From NCBI GenBank assembly GCA_017610225.1, contig JAFCCM010000020.1:1-33286 (forward strand): DNA of 33,286 nt, read 5' to 3'. The DNA comes from Candidatus Aenigmatarchaeota archaeon. GTDB taxonomy: Archaea > Aenigmatarchaeota > Aenigmatarchaeia > CG10238-14. Both the position numbers and the translations under genes were made by a program. Below the pieces are notes generated by a model. That model was not told where the DNA came from and ran no database searches. It was given only the letters and a program-made list of their open reading frames with translations. Positions 8,710 to 15,731 of this stretch are shown in pieces; the stretch's first letter is position 1; the number at the start of each line of letters is the position of its first letter.

Positions 8710-9975
8710 TTAAATCTTTCTATTTGATCTTATTAAATTTACTGTACATGTACATCCCCATTCTCCACTTCTTATAAAATTTATAGACGAACTCCATAAA
8801 ATATATTTTCCACCCAGCTCAACGTACTCCAGGATTTGTGGAGAGAACATAATACACTCACCCACATTCATTAAATTCATAATCGGTAAATTTTTCTCAA
8901 TATTAATCGAAACTGTTGCAAGATCAGAAACTTGTCTACCTATTCGAGAATTGAATTGAGTTTCTAGTTTTTCATTTCCTGTATCTTCATTATAATATTT
9001 TATTCTTGTTGATGAAGAAATTGCAAGATCTACTTCAACATTTTTATTTTGATATGCACAACTATTATTAGCAATCACATCTGAAAGTTTTTGTTCAATT
9101 GTATAAGAGAGTGTATCTTTTGGTTTTACAATATGTTTTAATACTGGGGCTATAATAGCGAATTTTGCATTTCCAGAAAAATCAGTACTTACAGGATCAT
9201 AAGTATAAAAGACATCACCATTTAAACTTTTTTCCATAATGTCTTGACTATTACTACCTTCTGATAATTGATAAATTGTAAATGTTTGTGACTTATCTAA
9301 TTTTTTCGTTAAATTTTTTATATAAATTTTTCCATCATATTGACAAAAAACACCTGGTACACCATTAAATAATCCAAATCTTTGATCTAAATAACCATTA
9401 AATGTATCAGAACTATTTTGATTATATTCTTTAATTATTTTATAAAGCGTTGTTGGAGGTATACATACTTGATCTATAATTTCAGTATTTTCTCCATCAG
9501 AATCATATTCAATTTCAGTTCCAACTTTTCCTGATAAATCATTTATTATTTCACGTATTGTTGTTCCAATATATACCTCATTAACGAGTGTATTCATGGT
9601 TTTAAACGGTGTTCTGCAAATGGTTGATATAGATATAGGGCTTCTATCTTTTTGCTGTCCTTCCGACATCTGCCGTTTCTCCGTGGTTTTAAATTCACTA
9701 CTAATAAACATTAAATCAAAATCTATAGATTCATGTGGAATAGCATCTTGACCCATTAATTTAATTGAAAGTTTAAAAGAATCTTTACCAAAAATATCTT
9801 CAAGAATAATATCATTTGGATCAAGAAGTAATTCTAAAACTATAACTTGATAAGCAGTTGACAAAGAAGATACAATAGTGGCACTCATTAAATCTCCAGT
9901 ATAATCTAGATCTTTAATTTTTAATTGTAAATCATATCCACGTGATGGAGTAAAAACTCTTTCTTTTTCTGGCAT
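8710..9975 (-). CDS. Baseplate-hub-like virion protein
   Basis: A 421-residue beta-rich protein. Its N-terminal half (YDLQLKIKDLDYTGDLMSATI, then a motif around SIKLMGQD) and its C-terminal strand pattern (GGKYILWSSSINFIRSGEWGC) are of the kind seen in tail hub proteins related to gp27/gpD of contractile-tailed phages. Such proteins form the trimeric or hexameric ring joining the tail tube to the spike. The match is by overall pattern, not a diagnostic motif, so the assignment is tentative. It stands at the head of the virion section (hub, terminase, tape measure). A GGGAGAT ribosome site precedes ATG 9975, and the bidirectional terminator at 10055-10089 lies upstream, so it probably has its own promoter. 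Confidence 0.45.
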   Translation of the reverse strand: MPEKERVFTPSRGYDLQLKIKDLDYTGDLMSATIVSSLSTAYQVIVLELLLDPNDIILEDIFGKDSFKLSIKLMGQDAIPHESIDFDLMFISSEFKTTEKRQMSEGQQKDRSPISISTICRTPFKTMNTLVNEVYIGTTIREIINDLSGKVGTEIEYDSDGENTEIIDQVCIPPTTLYKIIKEYNQNSSDTFNGYLDQRFGLFNGVPGVFCQYDGKIYIKNLTKKLDKSQTFTIYQLSEGSNSQDIMEKSLNGDVFYTYDPVSTDFSGNAKFAIIAPVLKHIVKPKDTLSYTIEQKLSDVIANNSCAYQNKNVEVDLAISSSTRIKYYNEDTGNEKLETQFNSRIGRQVSDLATVSINIEKNLPIMNLMNVGECIMFSPQILEYVELGGKYILWSSSINFIRSGEWGCTCTVNLIRSNRKI

Positions 9976-10054
9976 ACTTTATATCTCCCTTATCTTTTAT
10001 AGTTTGTTCTACTAAATATATTAATTTATGAATTTTAATTCATTTAAAGAAACA

Positions 10055-10089
10055 AAAAAAATGAGAATAAATTAAAATTCTCATTTTTT
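10055..10089 (-). terminator. Bidirectional Rho-independent terminator
   Basis: A perfect 13-base-pair stem (AAAAAATGAGAAT against ATTCTCATTTTTT) with an 8-base loop. Read on the minus strand it ends in a run of eight T. The A tract on the other arm gives the same shape on the plus strand. It follows the macro-domain remnant and separates the accessory region from the hub-like gene. Confidence 0.8.
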
Positions 10090-10098
10090 CTTTTCTAT

Positions 10099-10375
10099 TT
10101 ATATCAATTCAACTAAAGTATGATCTTCGTCTATTAACTCTTTATCAATAATTCTTCTAATAATTTCCCAATCTCCTGCTGCAAGACCTGCTCCTATTTT
10201 AGGATAACCTATTCTTTTTCCAGAAAATTGAAATTTTATTTTTTTGAATACTTTTCTTAATGCTTTATAAGATTAACGCGAGAAAACCTCGTGCCCTTGT
10301 GGCCGAGGATGAGAGCGTCATTTATTTAGATAGCTTAAGGGCAAGTTTAATTAAATCTCCTTTTATTATTTTCAT
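10099..10375 (-). pseudogene. Macro-domain protein gene with its middle missing
   Basis: ATG 10375, behind AAGGA, opens a frame reading MKIIKGDLIKLAL, the usual first strand of a macro domain (ADP-ribose binding or hydrolysing). It then departs to KLSK and stops at 10322. Further down, in another frame ending at TAA 10099, the C-terminal end of the same family is clear: KALRKVFKKI, then GKRIGYPKIGAGLAAGDWEI and a terminal DHTLVELI. The roughly 80-90 residues in between, including the expected catalytic Asn/Gly loop, are gone. In their place is a short stretch containing one copy of the 46-base GC-rich repeat (10263-10308). No functional macro domain can be made. Whether the repeat caused the deletion or came later cannot be told. 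Confidence 0.75.
10263..10308 (-). repeat. 46-base GC-rich repeat with hairpin, copy 1
   Basis: Matches 17005-17050 at 42 of 46 positions. About half of its bases are G or C, against a very AT-rich background. On the minus strand it can fold as CCTCGGCC, loop ACAAG, GGCACGAGG (eight pairs and one bulged A). Three of the four differences from copy 2 fall in this stem and keep it paired. It lies inside the ruined macro-domain gene. Confidence 0.7.
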
Positions 10376-10389
10376 AATAATTCCTTTAT

Positions 10390-11286
10390 TTAAGTTTTTA
10401 AACTTTCGACTATATTCATCATTTGTGTAGGAATTGTTAAACATCTTTCTGCTATAGATTCTAATATAACTTTTGTATTAAGATTTCTTTCAATAGAACT
10501 AAATCTTGTAATTGCAAGAAATAAATTAAAAGCTGGAACTTCTTCCGTATTATTTTCTGTTAATTCTTCTAAAAATGATGAAATTTTATCTTTTCTTTTT
10601 TTACCGACTTTTTCAATTAAATCCATTGTTGTTAATAATTCATCTATAGTTAATTGATGATTAAAACTTGATTGAATAAGTTCAACTATATTTTCTGAAA
10701 ATGTATTAATATATTCCCCAACGGCAGTATTTAAAGTTGTTTGAGCATTTGAAATATGTATTTGATTCATTGTACTAATTTTTTCTCTAAAACCAAATCC
10801 AATATCTTTTCCTTGAGAATCTTTCATACATATACCAAATGATATATTAGCTGCACCTGTTCCATTATATGAATTTTTAACTATTATTTGTGGATAAATA
10901 TCTCCTTGAGTAGGAATATTTGTTGGATGTTGAACAACAATCTCATTATACATTTGTGTTAAATTTGTATTAAGAAAACAATTTTCTTTAAGTATTGGTA
11001 TTCCTATTTCATTAATTGATTCTCTTATTTGATTATTAATTACATCATAACCTATAAATTTATATTCTTCAGATACTACTCCACAATATTGGAATTCATC
11101 ATTTGGTTGAATTCCTTTTGTAAAAAGAGCCATAACAGGGACTGGAATTTCTACAGTCCCTGGAATTCCTTCATTTTGAGTTTGTAATTTTCTATAAACT
11201 ACTTCACCATATTTATCATTATAATAATAACAATTATTAAAACTATTTGACAATCCCATTTCTTCATATTTTTCTTCAAAACTCAT
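10390..11286 (-). CDS. DUF932-like phage protein of unknown function
   Basis: A 298-residue soluble protein. The segment from about residue 105 to 175 (NEIVVQHPTNIPTQGDIYP, then IIVKNSYNGTGAANISFGIC) has the layout of DUF932-type phage/plasmid proteins, where a phrase like NSYDGS...SFGVFR is typical. The match is to the pattern only. The C-terminal third is helical. No catalytic motif, signal peptide or membrane segment is visible. Translation starts at ATG 11286 behind AGGAGG. It is followed by the macro-domain remnant and preceded by a methyltransferase-like gene. The role of DUF932 proteins is not established. Confidence 0.5.
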   Translation of the reverse strand: MSFEEKYEEMGLSNSFNNCYYYNDKYGEVVYRKLQTQNEGIPGTVEIPVPVMALFTKGIQPNDEFQYCGVVSEEYKFIGYDVINNQIRESINEIGIPILKENCFLNTNLTQMYNEIVVQHPTNIPTQGDIYPQIIVKNSYNGTGAANISFGICMKDSQGKDIGFGFREKISTMNQIHISNAQTTLNTAVGEYINTFSENIVELIQSSFNHQLTIDELLTTMDLIEKVGKKRKDKISSFLEELTENNTEEVPAFNLFLAITRFSSIERNLNTKVILESIAERCLTIPTQMMNIVESLKT

Positions 11287-11298
11287 GATTTACCTCCT

Positions 11299-11898
11299 TC
11301 ATATTTTCTCTGCTATCATCCTCAAATAAATATCTCTTCCATCAAAGTTATAACTTTGATTAATATCTTTAATTTTGAATCGATTTTCTAATTCCCAAAA
11401 ATATTTAAGCCTCTCATAAGTCCAAATAGAACAATGTGGATCTTCTTTTTCATTCAATAATTCTGTAGTTAATAAAATATTATCTTTTTCAAAATTTATA
11501 TTATTTTCGATTTTTTCATTTAGGATCATATTGGCAAGTATATTATAATTTGGAACAATAATATCTATTAATGCTCCAGGTTTTGTACAAGTTGAAATTA
11601 GATAAATAAAATAAGATATTTTATCCTTTGATATGTGCTCAAGAAATCTATATGCACAAACTTGATCAAATAAAATTTTTGTTCTTTCCATAAAAGTAAA
11701 AATATCTTCATTACAATATAAAAACTTAGATTTAGATTTAGATTTAATATTATCTTGATATATAGTTTCTACTGAGATAGGTCTTAAAGCATTATAATAC
11801 ATTGTATCAATATTAATTAAAAAATAATTTTTAAAATCAATATTAATTGGTTCTAATTTTCCTGCAGCTATATTTAAAATAGTTCCGTATTCTTTCAT
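11299..11898 (-). CDS. SAM-dependent methyltransferase-like protein
   Basis: A 199-residue protein with a reduced class I (Rossmann) methyltransferase layout. The first strand and loop read ILNIAAGKLEPINID (residues 7-21), and a second acidic position occurs at NYFLINIDTMY. The post-motif region RFLEHISKDKISYFIYLIS plus TKPGALIDIIVPNY is typical of small methyltransferases of the Methyltransf_11/23 type. The glycine-rich loop is imperfect (AAGKLEP), so cofactor binding is not assured. The substrate cannot be inferred; sugar, nucleic-acid or small-molecule targets are all possible. It starts at ATG 11898 behind AAGGAGA and ends 12 bases before the next gene. Confidence 0.6.
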   Translation of the reverse strand: MKEYGTILNIAAGKLEPINIDFKNYFLINIDTMYYNALRPISVETIYQDNIKSKSKSKFLYCNEDIFTFMERTKILFDQVCAYRFLEHISKDKISYFIYLISTCTKPGALIDIIVPNYNILANMILNEKIENNINFEKDNILLTTELLNEKEDPHCSIWTYERLKYFWELENRFKIKDINQSYNFDGRDIYLRMIAEKI

Positions 11899-11913
11899 TT
11901 AATTCTCCTTAAT

Positions 11914-12216
11914 TCAATTCCATACTATTTCATCAATAAATATAATATCTTTATATTCTATATTAAACTCTATTTTTTTTAGTTTTTCAAAAATCTTTTC
12001 TTTAAACTCTTTTAATGTTTCATTTTCTTTCATTTCTTTAGGATGCAACCCAATAAGTGCTTCATCTTCATCATAATTTTCAACATATTCTAATCCAACT
12101 TTTTCACATTGTTCTTCAATTTCATTATTATTTTTTGTAGAATAGTTTTTTCTTATTCCCCAAAAAACATAACTTGTTGAAGAAGAATTCGTTACAAAAT
12201 CTGTTTTTATTTTCAT
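11914..12216 (-). CDS. Small protein with MKIKTDFVTNSSS N-terminus (paralogue 1)
   Basis: About 100 residues, acidic, of unknown function. The upstream in-frame codons lack a ribosome site, so I place the start at ATG 12216, where AAGGA precedes the sequence MKIKTDFVTNSSSTSYVFWG. The neighbour at 12233-12643 begins with the same 13 residues and also continues into a Trp-Gly strand. The bodies also share a motif of the type IGLHPKEMKENETL against IGRSPFKMKPCQTL, followed by an FKEKI/FKEEI helix, so the two genes are a tandem duplication. A similar N-terminal phrase occurs in many otherwise unassigned bacterial and phage proteins; its meaning is not known to me. Confidence 0.65.
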   Translation of the reverse strand: MKIKTDFVTNSSSTSYVFWGIRKNYSTKNNNEIEEQCEKVGLEYVENYDEDEALIGLHPKEMKENETLKEFKEKIFEKLKKIEFNIEYKDIIFIDEIVWN

Positions 12217-12232
12217 ATTATATTTTTCCTTT

Positions 12233-12643
12233 TCATCCATCATACCAACAATCAATAATAGATTGTATTTGATCTATTGTTACTTTTAATCCTAAATTTT
12301 CAAAATCTTTTTGTATTTCTTCTTTAAAATTTATAAGTGTTTGACATGGTTTCATTTTAAATGGTGATCTTCCAATATTAATATAATCATAATCATATTG
12401 TTCAAAACTATTTTCTAAATTTGCTTGTTCAATAAATGACATAAGATAATCTCTAAACATATCTGAGTTTTTAAAAAATTCTTCTTTTGAAATTATTTCT
12501 TTATTTTTTTCTGACTCATTGATAAAGTAATTATAAACTTTGTCTCCTATTAATTCTATAATAATACCCATATCGTATGATACTCCCCATACAATAAAAC
12601 TTACTGAAGAAGAATTTGTTACAAAATCTGTTTTTATTTTCAT
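12233..12643 (-). CDS. Small protein with MKIKTDFVTNSSS N-terminus (paralogue 2)
   Basis: A 136-residue acidic protein starting MKIKTDFVTNSSSVSFIVWG behind AGGAGAT at ATG 12643. It aligns over most of its length with the product of 11914-12216, with an extra helical insertion after residue 25 (about residues 30-75, Lys/Glu-rich). No known catalytic motif, signal peptide or membrane helix is seen. Its stop lies 17 bases before the start of its paralogue. The shared Ser-rich N-terminus is the strongest conserved feature in both proteins, which suggests it is functional rather than a passive leader. Confidence 0.65.
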   Translation of the reverse strand: MKIKTDFVTNSSSVSFIVWGVSYDMGIIIELIGDKVYNYFINESEKNKEIISKEEFFKNSDMFRDYLMSFIEQANLENSFEQYDYDYINIGRSPFKMKPCQTLINFKEEIQKDFENLGLKVTIDQIQSIIDCWYDG

Positions 12644-12655
12644 ATTGTTATCTCC

Positions 12656-12991
12656 TCATATTATTTCAAATCCCCAAATTCTACATTTATTTGAATTTTT
12701 AACTCTACATCCCCAATCTTCTATTTTAACTTTTACTTTTGTATTTCCTTTTGGAAAAATTCCAAAACCAAATGAATTTGCTTCATTTTCATCTACATCA
12801 CAATGCCAATCTTTATAGTATTTTCCTTTCCCATAAAAAATAGTTTTATTGAACAACCCCCTTCCAAATTGATCATGGTTTCTAAAAGCATACAAAAATT
12901 CTCCATCAAATTTTAGATTAAATTCTTTTGCATATGATTTCATTTCTTCTATTTTTTGTTCTTTTAATTTAGTGGTATGATGTTTTCTCAT
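12656..12991 (-). CDS. Conserved phage protein of unknown function (C-terminal part of a frameshifted gene)
   Basis: A 111-codon frame whose distal part (NSFGFGIFPKGNTKVKVKI, then DWGCRV and CRIWGFEII) is a pattern I recognise from phage proteins of unknown function. The ATG at 12991 has no ribosome site. In the same frame, upstream sequence encodes WNEISYNQKLSKNFIKEF, a repeat of the type that normally precedes this domain. The listed start is therefore internal to an originally longer protein whose 5' part is now out of frame (see 12992-13150). A shortened product might still be made, but translation from here looks poor. Confidence 0.5.
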   Translation of the reverse strand: MRKHHTTKLKEQKIEEMKSYAKEFNLKFDGEFLYAFRNHDQFGRGLFNKTIFYGKGKYYKDWHCDVDENEANSFGFGIFPKGNTKVKVKIEDWGCRVKNSNKCRIWGFEII

Positions 12992-13150
12992 TTGAATTTC
13001 AATATTAATTTTATTCTTGAATTCCTTAATAAAGTTTTTTGAAAGTTTCTGATTATAAGAAATTTCGTTCCACTTAACTTTTATCTTTGAATTCTCGAAT
13101 GAAGTTTTCTGAGAGTTTCTGATTATAAGAAATTTGATTCCAACTTTGAA
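12992..13150 (-). pseudogene. Out-of-frame 5' part of the WNxIS-repeat gene
   Basis: Two copies of a roughly 58-base direct repeat (13015-13072 and 13084-13142) each encode a unit of the form WNxISYNQKLSxNFIxEFK. The upstream copy reads WNQISYNQKLSENFIREFKD and then hits a stop in its frame. The second copy is in phase with the downstream CDS. Removing one A from the AAAA run near 13078-13081 would put both copies in one frame. A start-like ATG at 13150, with AAGG upstream, is out of phase with the first copy by a second small indel. Such repeats occur in tandem in large viruses and phages. The gene is either decayed or misread in homopolymers. Confidence 0.55.
13015..13142 (-). repeat. Two direct repeats of about 58 bases
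   Basis: Copies at 13015-13072 and 13084-13142 share long identical blocks, including the phrase gtttctgattataagaaat. They are the coding repeats of the frameshifted gene, not an intergenic regulatory array. Confidence 0.75.
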
Positions 13151-13161
13151 AAGTAAACCAT

Positions 13162-13899
13162 TTATACCTTGACAAATTCATATACAATTGTTTTAATGAA
13201 CGGGCTTATATAAAAATCAAAATATTTTTTTTTATCTATATCATTAATATCCATTATATTAATGGTAGATTTTGATATTTCAATTTCACCATATTGTTTA
13301 AGAAAAATAATGCTTTTATGTTCATTAACTGGAATACAAAAATCTAATGGATTATTCGAATTTATAAATTCATCTTTTATTTTTTGTAAACTTCTAAAAA
13401 TTGAATCTCTATAAGCAAAATTTATTCTTATAAGTTTTGAATATATTTTTTTAATATTTTCATAATTATGAGAAATTCCTTTTATTACATCTTTATTATT
13501 AGTTATATCAAAAGCTATATAACTTTTCCTATCAGTTGATATTATTAAATTTTGAAAATGTGAACGAAATTCAGGTATTAAAATATTTTGATTTGTTATA
13601 TTTATAGTTTTTGTAATAATGATTCCATCATATTGTCTTAAAATTATTTCATCTTTTGTTATTTTATTTTGAGATATAAATTCATCAACAATTGTTTTTG
13701 TAATAATTCTTAAAAAAGAAATTAATCTTGGATTTCTTTGCATCATTTTTCCAATTTGTATATTCCTTTTTAATTTATTTTCTTTATCTAAATGAGAAAC
13801 ATCAAATCCATATTTTTCTAGTATTCTAAAATGACATGATTTAATATCATATAAAAATATATCACGTAAAAAGAGATTGCAAGTTTGATTAAATTTCAT
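13162..13899 (-). CDS. Unknown protein with polymerase-palm-like motifs
   Basis: A 245-residue protein, not firmly assigned. The segment FLYDIKSCHFRILEKYG (residues 15-31) resembles motif A of family A/B DNA polymerases (hydrophobic strand, Asp, then an aromatic or Leu helix). A helix follows at NPRLISFLRIITKTIVDEF, and IILRQYDGIIITK resembles motif C (strand, Asp-Gly, strand). These three elements stand in palm-domain order, but only single acidic residues are present and there is no YxDTDS signature. This is inference from pattern only. Its ATG at 13899 has no close ribosome site; the only GAGGAG lies about 40 bases upstream inside a hairpin, so expression may be controlled or weak. Calling it a polymerase remnant would be premature. 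Confidence 0.55.
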   Translation of the reverse strand: MKFNQTCNLFLRDIFLYDIKSCHFRILEKYGFDVSHLDKENKLKRNIQIGKMMQRNPRLISFLRIITKTIVDEFISQNKITKDEIILRQYDGIIITKTINITNQNILIPEFRSHFQNLIISTDRKSYIAFDITNNKDVIKGISHNYENIKKIYSKLIRINFAYRDSIFRSLQKIKDEFINSNNPLDFCIPVNEHKSIIFLKQYGEIEISKSTINIMDINDIDKKKYFDFYISPFIKTIVYEFVKV

Positions 13900-13907
13900 A
13901 AAATTAT

Positions 13908-13949
13908 ATTTGTAGAGAAGAAAACTTTAAATTTTTCTCCTCTACAAAT
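13908..13949 (-). promoter_or_regulatory. Long hairpin enclosing the Shine-Dalgarno site
   Basis: An inverted repeat pairs ATTTGTAGAG with CTCTACAAAT and continues inward (GAGAAAA against TTTTCTT with small mismatches), giving a stem of about 17 pairs in the 59-base gap between two genes. On the minus strand the GAGGAG in its left arm is the only ribosome-site-like sequence before ATG 13899. No T run follows, so it is a poorer terminator candidate than the hairpins at 10055 and 26145. Confidence 0.55.
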
Positions 13950-13958
13950 TTTCCTTTT

Positions 13959-14705
13959 TCACCCAAGAATTTTAATAATAATACTATCAATCTGTAATAA
14001 ATGATTAATGTCTGTTATTTCTGATTGTCGTTTTAAGAACCAATTAACAAAATCTTCATTTGTTATTTTATTATCTGCATCGGTTTTTATTTGTTTGTAA
14101 AGAAGTTTTATATTTTCTATTTCTGCATTTTGAGAAAGTTTTGTGTTAACTTCATTTATTGAATTTCTAAAAATATTAAGTTCTTCTTCTTCTTTCTTCA
14201 TTTTTATAATATGATATGGAATTAATTTCTCATTAATTTTATGACAAAATACAACTATTAAACTCGTTTTTACACCATAACATTTAATAGATATTTCTTC
14301 ATTATAATCATATATGATTTGAAAACCACTATTGAAAACATTCATATTTTTTCCTGGTAAATCTAAAACTATAGACTTATCAGTATCATCAAAAATAAAA
14401 AGTTTTTGTTTTAGATTACCATCATCATCCAATTCACCAGATGGAAGAGGAACTTTTACTACAATAACTTTATTTGGGTCTATTCCAGATGAAGAAACTT
14501 TTACTTGATTTATATTTTCAAACTTTTCACGATTATGTTCAAACCATTCATTTAAATGACATGTTTTAACTACTTCAGCCACAGGTGATGCTTCATCTTT
14601 AATCAATATTTCTTCTGAATTCTGATCGCCAAAATTAAAATCTTTGTTTGATTCATCATTATTTTCAATTTTCGGGTTTTTTACCATTTCTGCTAAGTTT
14701 TCCAT
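13959..14705 (-). CDS. Acidic protein of unknown function
   Basis: A 248-residue protein, not recognised. Residues 1-45 are acidic, Asn-rich and probably disordered. Residues 65-165 look beta-rich (KVIVVKVPLPSG, then KLFIFDDTDKSIVLDLPG and SLIVVFCHKI). The C-terminal 80 residues are helical, with the segment FVNWFLKRQSEITDINHLL. No catalytic motif, transmembrane segment or signal peptide is apparent. It starts at ATG 14705 behind AGGAGA and follows the 116-codon gene by 12 bases, so the two are probably co-transcribed. Its TGA stop is followed by the long hairpin at 13908-13949. Confidence 0.6.
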   Translation of the reverse strand: MENLAEMVKNPKIENNDESNKDFNFGDQNSEEILIKDEASPVAEVVKTCHLNEWFEHNREKFENINQVKVSSSGIDPNKVIVVKVPLPSGELDDDGNLKQKLFIFDDTDKSIVLDLPGKNMNVFNSGFQIIYDYNEEISIKCYGVKTSLIVVFCHKINEKLIPYHIIKMKKEEEELNIFRNSINEVNTKLSQNAEIENIKLLYKQIKTDADNKITNEDFVNWFLKRQSEITDINHLLQIDSIIIKILG

Positions 14706-14717
14706 TTAACAATTCTC

Positions 14718-15056
14718 CTATTTAATTTGATTTAAATTTTTTCTCCATTCATCTACATCAATATTTGTATATGTTTCTAACGCAGCTCCTGCTAAAGTCA
14801 TTATTTTTATTATACAATCATATGTAATAACAGGAGCTGTTTTTTGTTCATCTGACTCAATACAATTTTTTAACCATGGTGGAAGATTACTATTCCATTC
14901 TTTTGTATAAGAAGTAGTAGCCTTATCAATATAAAATCTTAAAAATTCTAAGAAAGTTGCTACATTAAAACTATTTATTTTTTTATAATCACCAAACATA
15001 AATTCTTCATATTCTCTTTCTTTATCATATAATTTTTTAATTTCACTTCTTTTCAT
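14718..15056 (-). CDS. Conserved phage hypothetical protein
   Basis: About 112 residues, of unknown function. I take ATG 15056 (MKRSEIKKLYDKEREYEE) as the start because GAGG lies just upstream; the ATG four codons earlier overlaps that site. The sequence pattern (YEEFMFGDYKKINSFNVATF, then LPPWLKNC and MTLAGAALETYTNID) is one I recognise from phage hypothetical proteins with a nearly invariant Leu-Pro-Pro-Trp-Leu phrase, but no function is attached to it. It is followed closely by the acidic 248-residue protein gene. Confidence 0.65.
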   Translation of the reverse strand: MKRSEIKKLYDKEREYEEFMFGDYKKINSFNVATFLEFLRFYIDKATTSYTKEWNSNLPPWLKNCIESDEQKTAPVITYDCIIKIMTLAGAALETYTNIDVDEWRKNLNQIK

Positions 15057-15094
15057 TTTAAACCTCATTGTTATTTATTTTTGTATTCACTTCT

Positions 15095-15701
15095 TTATTT
15101 TTTTTGATCCCTCCTTTCTGGAGTCCCATAAAAAGAAATTTCCTGAATTATTGATTGAACTATATCCCATAAATTATAAGAAATTTTATATTCTTCTACT
15201 TTACAAGATTTTTGAACTTGTAAATTATAATATTCTTTTGATATAACTCCATTTTTTAATTTGATTGAAGTATCTAAATATTCTTTTAAAGGAAGAAAAT
15301 CTAAACCCCACTCTGGGTCATTGGCATTTTGATTAGATCCAGAAACATCAATAAAAATTTCACTTTCCTTTTTTCTTGTTCTATTAAAATATTTATAAAT
15401 TTTGTGAGTTGAATAAAAATGATATGGATTCTAAAAAACAATTTGATTGAGGGCATGATTTAAATTCTTCTAAATAACTTTCAAAATATAAATCTATTTT
15501 TTGAAGATCTGAATAATTCATTATCATAAGAAACCAATCTCTTAAAGAGTATCCTTTTTCTAATTCAATATTATATTTTAAAAAATTCAAAATAAAATTA
15601 AAATCATTTAATTTTTTTATTTCCCAATATCCTTTTTCATTATATTTTCATTTTTTAATTGAAATAAATCCTTTACTTTTTAAAATTAAAGATACACTCA
15701 T
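15095..15701 (-). pseudogene. Broken gene, one nonsense codon and one frameshift (possibly DUF6557-like)
   Basis: ATG 15701 opens a frame (MSVSLILKSKGFISIKK) stopped by TGA at 15648-15650. The same frame continues for another 85 codons (WEIKKLNDFNF, then LEKGYSLRDWFLMIM) to 15393. From about 15430 the coding signal moves one base over, reading EIFIDVSGSNQNANDPEWG, then LDFLPLKEYLDT and LWDIVQSIIQEISFYGTP, and ends at TAA 15095. The total of 607 bases is three times 202 plus one, as expected for one inserted base, probably in the T6 run near 15430. The distal half resembles DUF6557-type proteins (LDFTPWEEWLG...FFGF), a weak recollection. It explains the otherwise empty stretches at 15068-15393 and 15590-15732. 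Confidence 0.6.
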
Positions 15702-15731
15702 TAATTTTCTTATCCCTTTTTTTTGTTATAC

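Noticed and set aside
15648..15650. TGA read as tryptophan (alternative genetic code)
   Set aside because: TGA is used as a genuine stop elsewhere, including directly before the beta gene (20071-20073) and in the ATGA overlap at 20931-20934, and normal genes use TGG for Trp.
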